Source: Chloroflexota bacterium (GTDB lineage Bacteria > Chloroflexota > Dormibacteria > CF-121). Taken from it: a stretch of DNA of 6,750 bases. Where the stretch lies: contig VBIS01000225.1 of NCBI GenBank assembly GCA_005880605.1, positions 1 through 6,750 of the forward strand, read 5' to 3'. Positions 1 to 6,121 of this stretch are shown here, one piece after another. Positions within the stretch are counted from its first letter, which is position 1. The number at the start of each line of letters is the position of its first letter. Made by a program: the position numbers and the translations under genes. Below the pieces are notes generated by a model. It saw nothing but the letters and a program-made list of their open reading frames with translations. It searched no databases and was not told the DNA's origin.

Positions 1-440
1 TGGGCGGCGGCCGGGATTCGCACCGTTTCCAGCATCGGGACGATCCGCTCCTTGGCCTGCTTTCGGCTAAATCGCCGGTGCGCGTCCATCGCTTCCTCGA
101 TCTGGAAACCGACGCGCAGGACGGGATTCATCGACGACATCGGGTCCTGGAAGATCATGGCGATGTCGCTGCCGCGAAACTCCCGGAGCTCTTCCGCGTC
201 CATCTTGAGCACGTCCGCGGCGCGGAACATGACGCGCCCGTCCACCACCCGGCCCGGTTCCGGCACCAGCCGCAGTAGCGAGAGCGCGGTCACCGACTTC
301 CCCGAGCCGGACTCGCCCACGATCCCCACGGTCTCGCCCTCGGCCACTTCAAAGCTGACGCCATCGACAGCCTTGACCACCCCGGCATGGGTGAAGAACT
401 GGGTTCTCAGATTTTCAACACGCAGCAGACTGGTCGAGAC
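1..440 (-). CDS. Peptide ABC transporter ATP-binding protein (DppD/OppD-like), 3' end beyond window
   Basis: This is the nucleotide-binding subunit that would power the importer encoded just upstream; it acts on the cytoplasmic face of the membrane. Reading the minus strand from 440 gives 146 codons, open at the left edge. Residues 5-32 form the first strand of the ABC fold (LLRVENLRTQF, then VKAVDGVSFEV). The Walker A motif GESGSGKS is at 42-49 and the Q-loop FQDPMSSMNP at 97-106. The FQDPM(S/T)S(L/M)NP form is typical of the DppD/OppD/DppF/OppF subfamily. The signature, Walker B and C-terminal oligopeptide domain lie outside the window. The gene starts 2 bases after the permease C stop, so it belongs to the same operon. 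The start is a problem: the best-placed codon is GTC at 438-440, and the first in-frame GTG and ATG come at codons 21 and 71. DppD is preferred over DppF from gene order only. Confidence 0.9.
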
Positions 441-442
441 GC

Positions 443-1351
443 CTACCTCCTCATCCGGGGGTCGAGCGCGTCGCGCAGCCCGTCGCCGACGAAGTTGAAG
501 GCCATCAGGGTCAGTGACAGCGCGATGGCGGGCGCCAGCACGATATGGGGGGCGAGCTCGAGGGCATGGAAGCCGTCCGCCGCCATGGCGCCCCAGGAGG
601 GGGTGGGGGGTGGGACGCCCAGGCCGAGATAGCTCAGGAAGGCCTCGAAGAGGATCGCCTGAGGAACGGCGTAGGTGGCCTGCACCAGGATGGGGCCCAG
701 GGCGTTGGGAAAAATGTGGCGAAAGATGATGACCAGGTTGCGCGTCCCGGTTGATCGCGCCGCCTCGACGAACTCGCGCTCTCGGAGCGCGAAGGTTTGG
801 CCGCGGACCAGGCGGGCCATGTCCATCCAGCGCGTGATCGCGATCGCGAACGCGATGTTGCCCAGGCTACGCCCAAAAAGGAGGACCAGCAGGATGACGA
901 CCAGCAGGTCCGGAATGCCATACCAGATATTGATCGCTAGCGAGATCGCGGCATCGAGCGCGCCCCGATAGAAGCCCGCCAGCAGACCCATCATGATGCC
1001 GATCGCCGACACGATCAGCATCGTCCCGACCCCCACCTGGAGCGAGATCAGGGCCCCACCCATGATCCGGCTGAAGATGTCACGGCCGGAGGCGTCGAGG
1101 CCCAGCCAGTGTTGGGCGCTGATGCCCGCGTAGGTTGGTCCGACCGCCTGCTTCCACACCGGATAGGGCGTCCAGAAAACGGAGACGACCGCCATCAGGA
1201 CGAGGATGGCGATGATGGTGGTGCCGGCCAGCGCCAGCTTGTTACGCCGGACACGGCGCCACGCGTCCTGCCAGAGCGTGACCTGCTCCGGCATCTCGTA
1301 GACGTCGCTGACGTACTCCTCGGGAAGGGCGGCGCCGGGCAGGGTGGCCAT
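443..1351 (-). CDS. Peptide ABC transporter permease (DppC/OppC-like)
   Basis: This is an inner-membrane permease subunit, 302 aa, the usual length for DppC/OppC. It pairs with the B permease to form the translocation channel. A cytoplasmic N-terminus (WRRVRRNKLA at 31-40) precedes the first membrane segment at about 41-60. HWLGLDASGRD at 81-91 matches the conserved loop before the transport domain. More hydrophobic segments follow at about 101-126, 133-160, 218-240 and 268-290. The coupling-loop EAA motif is clear: EFVEAARSTG at 193-202, then RHIFPNALGP at 211-220. LGLGVPPPTPSWGAM at 242-256 and the LDPRMRR tail are also typical of the family. The start ATG shares its A with the TGA stop of the upstream permease (TGATG), which implies translational coupling. 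The transported solute cannot be fixed from permease sequence. Confidence 0.95.
   Translation of the reverse strand: MATLPGAALPEEYVSDVYEMPEQVTLWQDAWRRVRRNKLALAGTTIIAILVLMAVVSVFWTPYPVWKQAVGPTYAGISAQHWLGLDASGRDIFSRIMGGALISLQVGVGTMLIVSAIGIMMGLLAGFYRGALDAAISLAINIWYGIPDLLVVILLVLLFGRSLGNIAFAIAITRWMDMARLVRGQTFALREREFVEAARSTGTRNLVIIFRHIFPNALGPILVQATYAVPQAILFEAFLSYLGLGVPPPTPSWGAMAADGFHALELAPHIVLAPAIALSLTLMAFNFVGDGLRDALDPRMRR
446..451 (-). promoter_or_regulatory. Ribosome binding site AGGAGG of the ATPase gene
   Basis: AGGAGG on the minus strand forms the last two sense codons (Arg-Arg) of permease C. It is followed by TAGGC and then GTC TCG ACC. The 5-base gap points to initiation at 440, although the codon there is GTC and not ATG or GTG. 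This is the main evidence for placing the ATPase start here. Confidence 0.7.
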
Positions 1352-2298
1352 CAGTACCGGATCCTCGGATCCAGGACCGGGTAGAGAAGGTCGACCCCGA
1401 GATTGACCAGCCCCACGAGCGCGGCATAGAAGGTGAAGACGCCGATCACGATGTTGTAGTCCCGGTTCAAGATGCTATCGATGAACTCCTTGCCCAGCCC
1501 CGGGATCCCGAAGATGTTCTCGATGACCACCACCCCGGTGAGAATACCGGTGGCCAGCGGCCCGAGGATGGTGATCACGGGGATCAGGGCATTGCGCAGG
1601 GCGTGCCGGATGATGACGATGCGCGGCTGCAGCCCCTTGGCCCAGGCGGTTCGGACGTAGTCCTGCCGGATCACTTCCAGCATGCTGGCCCGGGTGAGCC
1701 GGGCGACGATGCTGGCATAGGGAAAGCCCAGCGCGATGGCTGGCACCAGGATTTGCGTCGGTTTACCCCAGCCGATCTCGTAGTAAAAGGCGCCGTTGGT
1801 CCAGATATAGAACAGCTTGCCGGTGACGAGCACCAGCAGCGTGGCGATCACGAAACTGGGCATGCTGTAGCCGACGACCGCGGTGGAACTCGCCACGTAG
1901 TCGACCCAGGTGTTCTGTTTGAGCGCGGCGAACAGGCCCAGCGTCAGGCCGACGCCGACGGTGAAGATCAGGGCGGCCGCGCCCAGCTCCAGGCTGGTGC
2001 CCAGCTCCCGCACCAGCAGGGGCGTGATCTGGACCCCCCGGTTGACGAGCGATTCACCGAGGTCGCCATGGAGGACCCCGGTCACCCAGAGCTGATATTG
2101 CTGCGGCAGCGGCAGGTCGAGGTTGAAATGATGGAGGAGCAGGGCCAGCTCGCGCGGATTGTGCGGCCGTTCCGAGACGAACGCATCCCCGGGGAGGAGG
2201 GCATGCTCGCCGATGAAGACGATGGATGAGATCGCGACGGCGGTGAAGGTGATGAGGAGGAGGCGCTGGATGATGTAGATGAGCGTCCCGCGCGTCAT
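1351..2298 (-). CDS. Peptide ABC transporter permease (DppB/OppB-like)
   Basis: This is the other integral membrane half of the importer channel, 315 aa, normal for DppB/OppB. A first membrane segment is at about 7-30 (IYIIQRLLLITFTAVAIS). A periplasmic-type loop follows with the family pattern LDLPLPQQYQLWVTGVLHGDLG at 60-81. Further membrane segments lie near 102-126, 137-160, 183-200, 240-260 and 284-308. The coupling loop is RQDYVRTAWAKGL at 211-223 followed by RHALRNALIP at 231-240, a B-type variant of the EAA motif. EN(I/V)FGIPGLG at 260-269 and the terminal YPVLDPRIRY are conserved. The ATG at 2296-2298 is the only plausible start; its nearest purine-rich site, AAAGAGG, is 13 bases upstream, rather far. 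That weak site and the hairpin upstream suggest lower expression than the binding protein. The downstream permease overlaps by one base. Confidence 0.95.
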   Translation of the reverse strand: MTRGTLIYIIQRLLLITFTAVAISSIVFIGEHALLPGDAFVSERPHNPRELALLLHHFNLDLPLPQQYQLWVTGVLHGDLGESLVNRGVQITPLLVRELGTSLELGAAALIFTVGVGLTLGLFAALKQNTWVDYVASSTAVVGYSMPSFVIATLLVLVTGKLFYIWTNGAFYYEIGWGKPTQILVPAIALGFPYASIVARLTRASMLEVIRQDYVRTAWAKGLQPRIVIIRHALRNALIPVITILGPLATGILTGVVVIENIFGIPGLGKEFIDSILNRDYNIVIGVFTFYAALVGLVNLGVDLLYPVLDPRIRY

Positions 2299-2324
2299 GC
2301 TGTCAACGGTACCTCTTTAGACGG

Positions 2325-2355
2325 TGGAAGGGCTCGCCGCTGGCGAGCCCTTCCA
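2325..2355 (-). other. Perfect 14-bp intercistronic hairpin between binding protein and permeases
   Basis: Two perfectly complementary 14-base arms (2325-2338 and 2342-2355) enclose a 3-base loop, giving a very stable GC-rich stem-loop in the transcript. It starts 22 bases after the binding-protein stop codon. No T-tract follows on the minus strand (the next bases are CCGTCTAAAG), so it is not a textbook intrinsic terminator. In similar importer operons such stems often protect the upstream mRNA from 3' decay or cause partial termination, keeping the binding protein in excess over the membrane subunits. That role is inferred here from position and structure. Confidence 0.75.
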
Positions 2356-2377
2356 TTTCCTGTGCCGTTAAGTCGGT

Positions 2378-4030
2378 CTAGTGCTGGAGGACCTTTAGGG
2401 CGGTCCAGTAGTAGTCGAAGAAGGCGTTGCCGCCGGCTCCCTTCACGTAGGGCTTGACCAGGTACGGCTGGATCGAATAGAAGAGAGGCGCGCCGACGAC
2501 GTCGGCGATCATCATCTTCTGCGCCGAGATGTAATCGTTCAGCGACTGGTCGATGGGCTTCTGGTCCGCCTTGGTCACCAGGTCGTCCATCGTCTTGTTG
2601 CAGTACCCGCTGCCGCTGCTACCGGCGGCGCAGGTGAACAGGTTGTCGAACCAGTCTTGCGGATGGTCGTAGTCGGCCGACCAGCTGTGCCGGAAGAGCA
2701 CGTAGGTCTTCTTGTCGCGATTGCTGAAGAAGGTCTGCCGGTCGAGGGCTTCCAGGGCTACGGTGACGCCCAGGTTTTGCTTCCACTGCGCTTGCAGGTT
2801 CTCGGCCACCAGCTTGTTGGTGGCGGAGGTGTTGTAGGTGTACTTGAGGCCCTTGACCTTCGAGCCGGTGGGATCCCACTTGGTGTAGAGGGCCTTGGCG
2901 GCTGCCGCGTCGAACTTCGAGGTCGGATCCTGGCCGTCGCCCAGGTATCCCTTGAGGCCCTTGGCGATCAAACCGCCGGTGGCCGGGGTGCATTGCGCGC
3001 CCTTGGCGCACGCGACGTCCACCATCTGGGCGCGGTCGATAGCCATGGAAAAGGCGGTGCGACCATCCTTGCCGGCGTCGCCCGCGAACGGTCCCTTGAC
3101 GAAGCTGAAGCCGACCCAGCTCGAGCGCACTGAGGGATTGAGCGTCAGCTCGGCCTTGTGCGTTCCGGCCTGGTAGCGGAGGATGTCTTCCGCCGTCGGT
3201 GACATGTTGGCGTAGCCGACGATCTCGTAGCCGCCCTGCTCATACTTGGTCACCCACGAGGCCTGGTCGGCGATCACGTCGACGTGGATCTTCTTGATCG
3301 CGCCGGTCGAACCGCCCCACCAATTCGCGACCGGGGCGAAGTCGAGGCTCGCCTTCGGAACGCGGGCCGTCATTTTGAACGGACCGGTGGCGACGAGGCC
3401 GTCCGGCGTGGTCCACCAGGTGTCCTCACCTTTGGCGGTGACGACCTTCTGGTCGATGACCCAGGAAACGCCGCCGAGCGCCAGGGCGGAGAGCCACCAG
3501 CCGGCGGGCGCCGAGAGCTTGGCCACGAACGTGTAGTCATCGGTCTTGGTCAGCCCCGACAGCGTCTTGGATGTCGGTACCTTGGCCGACACGGCGTCGT
3601 ACCCGACGATGGGCGAGAAGTTTCCGGCGTAGGCATCCCCGGCCGCGGCCGCGCGGTTCCAGCTGTAGAGCACGTCGTCTGCCTTGACCGGGTCTCCGTT
3701 GGAGAACTTGATGTTCTGCTTCAGATGGAACGTGTAGGTCAGGGCGTCGGATGAAACATCGGGCAATTTGGTGAGCAGATCAGGAACGATTTTGCCGGCG
3801 TTATCGAATTTGACCGGACCCTGGAAAATGTTCTGGGCAAAGTCGAAGTCGACCAGTGCCGACTGATGGGCCGGGTCGAAGGTCCCGATGTCATCGTTGA
3901 TGGGAAAGCGAATCGTTTGATCGGCTGCCAGGTTCTCTGAGGTGCCCGTGCTTCCGCTGCCGCAGGCCGCCAGCAGCAATGTCACGAGCACGCTCCCGGA
4001 CAATGCCTTCCACCCGGTTCGTTGGGTCAT
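2378..4030 (-). CDS. Extracellular solute-binding lipoprotein, family 5 (DppA/OppA-like)
   Basis: This is the substrate-capturing subunit of the importer, 550 aa, as expected for SBP_bac_5 proteins. The start at 4030 is chosen because GGGAGGT lies 7 bases upstream and the product then opens with a lipoprotein signal: MTQRTGWK, a hydrophobic core at 9-20, and lipobox LAAC with the lipidated Cys at 23. A Ser/Gly/Thr-rich linker follows. A longer in-frame start at 4096 would add 22 residues ahead of the signal and is rejected. Family landmarks are FDPAHQ at 51-56, YTFHLKQNIKFSNGDPVKAD at 99-118 with DVLYSWNR following, TGPFKM at 215-220 and SADYDHPQDWFDNLF at 451-465. Cysteines at 341/347 and 467/477 lie close enough to form two disulfides. 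Ligand specificity (peptide, nickel, opine or sugar) is not determinable here; peptide is the default. Confidence 0.93.
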   Translation of the reverse strand: MTQRTGWKALSGSVLVTLLLAACGSGSTGTSENLAADQTIRFPINDDIGTFDPAHQSALVDFDFAQNIFQGPVKFDNAGKIVPDLLTKLPDVSSDALTYTFHLKQNIKFSNGDPVKADDVLYSWNRAAAAGDAYAGNFSPIVGYDAVSAKVPTSKTLSGLTKTDDYTFVAKLSAPAGWWLSALALGGVSWVIDQKVVTAKGEDTWWTTPDGLVATGPFKMTARVPKASLDFAPVANWWGGSTGAIKKIHVDVIADQASWVTKYEQGGYEIVGYANMSPTAEDILRYQAGTHKAELTLNPSVRSSWVGFSFVKGPFAGDAGKDGRTAFSMAIDRAQMVDVACAKGAQCTPATGGLIAKGLKGYLGDGQDPTSKFDAAAAKALYTKWDPTGSKVKGLKYTYNTSATNKLVAENLQAQWKQNLGVTVALEALDRQTFFSNRDKKTYVLFRHSWSADYDHPQDWFDNLFTCAAGSSGSGYCNKTMDDLVTKADQKPIDQSLNDYISAQKMMIADVVGAPLFYSIQPYLVKPYVKGAGGNAFFDYYWTALKVLQH

Positions 4031-4037
4031 ACGCTTA

Positions 4038-4043
4038 CCTCCC
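4038..4043 (-). promoter_or_regulatory. Ribosome binding site GGGAGG of the binding-protein gene
   Basis: GGGAGGT on the minus strand, with 7 bases between GGAGG and the ATG at 4030, is a strong site. It decides the start in favour of the lipoprotein form over the upstream in-frame ATG at 4096. Confidence 0.85.
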
Positions 4044-4051
4044 TTCCTTAT

Positions 4052-4115
4052 GTCGAAATCGACGTTCAAACAGTAGCAAATATCACTACACCCCAATTGT
4101 TAGAGGCCTGTTAGA
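4052..4115 (-). promoter_or_regulatory. Candidate promoter/operator region of the importer operon
   Basis: Read on the minus strand, this stretch first carries two copies of TCTAACA (4109-4115 and 4098-4104) separated by GGCC, giving an 11-base period. It then has TTGGGG (4091-4096) and an extended -10-like TGCTACTGT (4070-4078). The TTGGGG to TACTGT spacing is only 15, so the -35 is weak. Tandem repeats one helical turn apart next to a poor -35 are the layout of sites bound by activators such as OmpR/PhoB-type regulators. A short inverted repeat, GTCGA-AA-TCGAC on the plus strand at 4052-4063, lies between the -10 and the ribosome binding site. All functional readings are inference. Confidence 0.35.
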
Positions 4116-4578
4116 CGCCTCGAGGGCCAGCCGGGAGGCAGCCGCGCGCAACCTGGCGGCAGGCGTCACCCCGTTGATGAACCCGCTTTCGAGCGTCTCG
4201 CGCGCGTCCATCAGCCGGCCGGTCAGCATCAGCGACCAGGCCGAAACCGGCCCCGAGCGCGTCGCCGTTGACCGCGGCCACGAGCGGCTTGCGGTAGGCC
4301 TCGATCAGGAGGAGCAGGGCGCCCAGCTCGCGGCGCGTAAGCGCCTGGGTGAGCGGTGGGTCGTCAGCGAGGAATGTCTTGAGGTCGGCGCCGGCGCTGA
4401 AGGCGTCTCCGGTCCCGAGAATGATGATGGCCCGAACGGTTTCGTCATGGCCGGCTCGTGTCAGCGCTGCGTGCAGCGCGCGCACCATCGCAGAACCCAG
4501 CGCATTCCGGACCTCCGGCTGGTTCAGCCGGAGGGTGAGAATGCCCTCCCGGAGGCTCTCGACGAGGTCGGGATCCGC
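4086..4578 (-). pseudogene. Degenerate enoyl-CoA hydratase/isomerase family gene
   Basis: The first part, read in frame directly after the aldehyde dehydrogenase stop, is plainly crotonase-like: GILTLRLNQPEVRNAL, then AIIILGTGDAFSAGADLKTF (oxyanion-hole motif), then KPLVAAVNGDALGAGFGLV. The frame then goes wrong at about 4234 and runs into non-crotonase sequence with a TAA at 4111-4113. One frame over, from about 4235, the family resumes with SLMLTGRLMDARETLESGF and INGVTPAARL, ending at TAG 4086-4088 beside a second stop. About 40 residues between the two blocks are missing, including the second catalytic loop, and roughly 50 C-terminal residues are absent. No ATG, GTG or TTG occurs between the dehydrogenase stop and the Met codon at 4486-4488, about 30 codons into the conserved N-terminus. 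The GAGFGLV loop lacks the first catalytic Glu, as in PaaG-type members. Three separate lesions make a non-functional remnant most likely. Confidence 0.85.
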
Positions 4579-6021
4579 CTAGACGCCTGCCATGACGACG
4601 CTCTTCTGCTCGGTGTAGAAGTCGAGCACCTCGACGCCGTGTTCCTTCCCGAAGCCGCTGTGCTTGGTGCCGCCGAAGGGAAGCTCGTCGTAGGCCACCT
4701 GGATCGTGTTCACCCAGGTGTATCCGGCATCGAGCCGGTCGATCCCGAGCTGGGCGCGCTTCAGATCGCGGGTGAAGATCGACGACCCCAGTCCGAATTC
4801 CGAGTCGTTGGCGCGCTCCAATGCTTCGTCGAGATCCTTGACGCGCGCGATCGGCAGCAGCGGGCCGAATGTCTCCTCCTGCCAGACCCGCGCCTCCCAG
4901 GGGACGTCGGTGACGATCGTCGGTTCGAAGAAGAAACCGCGCTCGAAGGGCGCGCCACTCAGCCGCTTGCCGCCGGCCTGAAGTCGTGCGCCGCGATCGA
5001 GCGCATCCTTTAACTGCGCTTCGATCGCCTCGCGGCCGCCCGCGGTATGCATCGGTCCCATCTGGGAGGCCGCGTCGCTCCCCGGTGCGACCTTCAGCTT
5101 CTTCGCCCGCGCCGCGAGCTTCTCGATCAGCTGGTCCGCTACCGACTCAAAAACATAGACCCGCTTCACGGCAAGGCAAGCCTGGCCGGCATTGAAGAAG
5201 CGGCCGATGGCGATCGCCTTGCTCGCCTGCTCGATGTCAGCGTCATCGCAGACGATCGCCGGGTCTGAGCCACCGAGCTCGAGGGTGACGTGCTTCAGGT
5301 CGGAGGCCGCCTCCGCCATCACCTGCTTGCCGGTCTTGGTCTCCCCGGTAAACCCGATCTTGCGCACCTTCGGATTCTTGATCATCTCCTGGCCCACCAC
5401 CGCCCCCGGGCCGACGACGACGTTGAGCACGCCCGGCGGCAGGCCGCCCTCGTTCATCAGCTCGACGAGGCGGATGGTGGAGAGCGGTGTCGTGCTGGCG
5501 GGCTTGGCGACCACGGTGTTGCCCACAGCCAGCGCGGGCGCGATCTTGTTGGCGAGCAGGGTCAGCGGAAAGTTCCAGGGGATGATCGCCCCGACGACGC
5601 CGAGCGGACGCCGGACCACCAGGCCGAAGGCCCCGGGCACCGAGAGCTGGACGTGCTTGCCGCGGATGGCGCCCGAGGCGGAGAGCATGGCGTAGTACTC
5701 GATGTTTTCCACGAAGCGCTCCGCCTCGATCTTCGAGTCGCGCAGCGGCTTGCCCTGCTCGCGGGTCAACAGCGATGCCACCTCGTCGAGGTGCTGGCGG
5801 GCGAGGGCCGCCCCCTTCATCAGGATCTGGGCGCGCTTCTGCGGCGGGGTGTCCGCCCAGCCGCGGAACGCGGTATGCGCCGCGTCGATGGCCTGGCGGG
5901 TTTCCTCGACGCCCGCCTGCGGGACCTTGTCGACCAGCTCGCCGGTTGCCGGGTCGTGGATCTCCACCGTCGCGCCCGATCGGGCTGACGCCGGCTTGCC
6001 ATCAATCACCATCGTGCTCAT
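4579..6021 (-). CDS. NAD(P)-dependent aldehyde dehydrogenase (succinate-semialdehyde dehydrogenase-like)
   Basis: A soluble dehydrogenase that oxidises an aldehyde to the carboxylic acid with NAD(P)+; 480 aa, full length for the ALDH superfamily. Visible landmarks are PWNFPL with Asn150, VAKPAS with Lys173 for cofactor binding, FTGETKTG at 224-231, general base Glu248 in ELGGSDP, nucleophile Cys282 in NAGQAC, and Glu383 in EETFGPLLP. The tail ELPFGGTKHSGFGKEHG (446-462) is also conserved. All catalytic residues are present, so the enzyme should be active. The closest feel is to the GabD/YneI-like semialdehyde dehydrogenases, but substrate cannot be assigned by eye. The ATG at 6019-6021 is the only plausible start; GGAGG at 6034-6038 is 12 bases away, longer than ideal. 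The gene was probably once co-transcribed with the hydratase remnant that follows its TAG, and it diverges from the intact hydratase at 6122. Confidence 0.95.
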   Translation of the reverse strand: MSTMVIDGKPASARSGATVEIHDPATGELVDKVPQAGVEETRQAIDAAHTAFRGWADTPPQKRAQILMKGAALARQHLDEVASLLTREQGKPLRDSKIEAERFVENIEYYAMLSASGAIRGKHVQLSVPGAFGLVVRRPLGVVGAIIPWNFPLTLLANKIAPALAVGNTVVAKPASTTPLSTIRLVELMNEGGLPPGVLNVVVGPGAVVGQEMIKNPKVRKIGFTGETKTGKQVMAEAASDLKHVTLELGGSDPAIVCDDADIEQASKAIAIGRFFNAGQACLAVKRVYVFESVADQLIEKLAARAKKLKVAPGSDAASQMGPMHTAGGREAIEAQLKDALDRGARLQAGGKRLSGAPFERGFFFEPTIVTDVPWEARVWQEETFGPLLPIARVKDLDEALERANDSEFGLGSSIFTRDLKRAQLGIDRLDAGYTWVNTIQVAYDELPFGGTKHSGFGKEHGVEVLDFYTEQKSVVMAGV

Positions 6022-6121
6022 CTGCCTGGCATTCCTCCAAATTGTCTCGCGCTTTTCACGCCGGAGCGGGGCCCCTAATTGGCGTGCGAACTAGACTTCA
6101 GGGTACACAAAGGAGGGATCG
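6022..6121. promoter_or_regulatory. Divergent intergenic region with a centred nested dyad
   Basis: These 100 bases separate the divergent dehydrogenase and hydratase genes and must hold promoters for both, though I see no convincing -35/-10 pair on either strand. A nested dyad is visible: CACGCC (6057-6062), five unmatched bases, the palindrome GGGGCCCC (6068-6075), five unmatched bases, then GGCGTG (6081-6086). Outer arms and inner palindrome share one centre, between 6071 and 6072, which is also the exact midpoint of the intergenic region. This would suit a dimeric repressor controlling both genes. The dyad is seen directly; operator function is inferred. Confidence 0.45.
6109..6116 (+). 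promoter_or_regulatory. Ribosome binding site AAAGGAGG of the plus-strand hydratase
   Basis: AAAGGAGG is a near-full match to the 16S anti-Shine-Dalgarno sequence and stands 5 bases before the ATG at 6122. It fixes the start of the hydratase gene, which has no product match in the bases upstream. Confidence 0.9.

Noticed and set aside
1603..2229. A 208-codon plus-strand open frame inside the permease B gene
   Set aside because: It is antisense to a well-conserved membrane protein and reads as a charged, low-complexity shadow with no family features.
2301..2306. Perfect -35 hexamer TTGACA on the minus strand just before the permease B start
   Set aside because: No acceptable -10 hexamer lies 15-19 bases downstream, and a transcript from it would start inside the gene, so it is probably chance.
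4018..4096. Longer binding-protein start at 4096 adding 22 residues
   Set aside because: The added residues would precede the lipoprotein signal and overlap the remnant's promoter-side sequence. The ATG at 4030 has the ribosome binding site and gives a normal signal peptide.
4112..4588. Nine-base direct repeat TAGACGCCT at 4112-4120 and 4580-4588 flanking the hydratase remnant
   Set aside because: Many exact 9-mer pairs are expected by chance in a window this size. Both copies fall on Gly-Val-stop codons, and there are no mobile-element ends nearby.
3979..5013. A 344-codon open frame on the plus strand, antisense to the binding-protein 5' end, the hydratase remnant and the dehydrogenase 3' end
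   Set aside because: Its translation is Arg/Glu/Ala-rich with no recognisable domain or ribosome binding site. It lies opposite clearly conserved coding sequence, as long antisense frames commonly do in GC-rich DNA.
6018..6032. Five-codon frame ATG…TGA overlapping the dehydrogenase start, as a possible leader peptide
   Set aside because: Its ATG is only one base from the GGAGG, too close for efficient initiation, and a frame this short is expected by chance.
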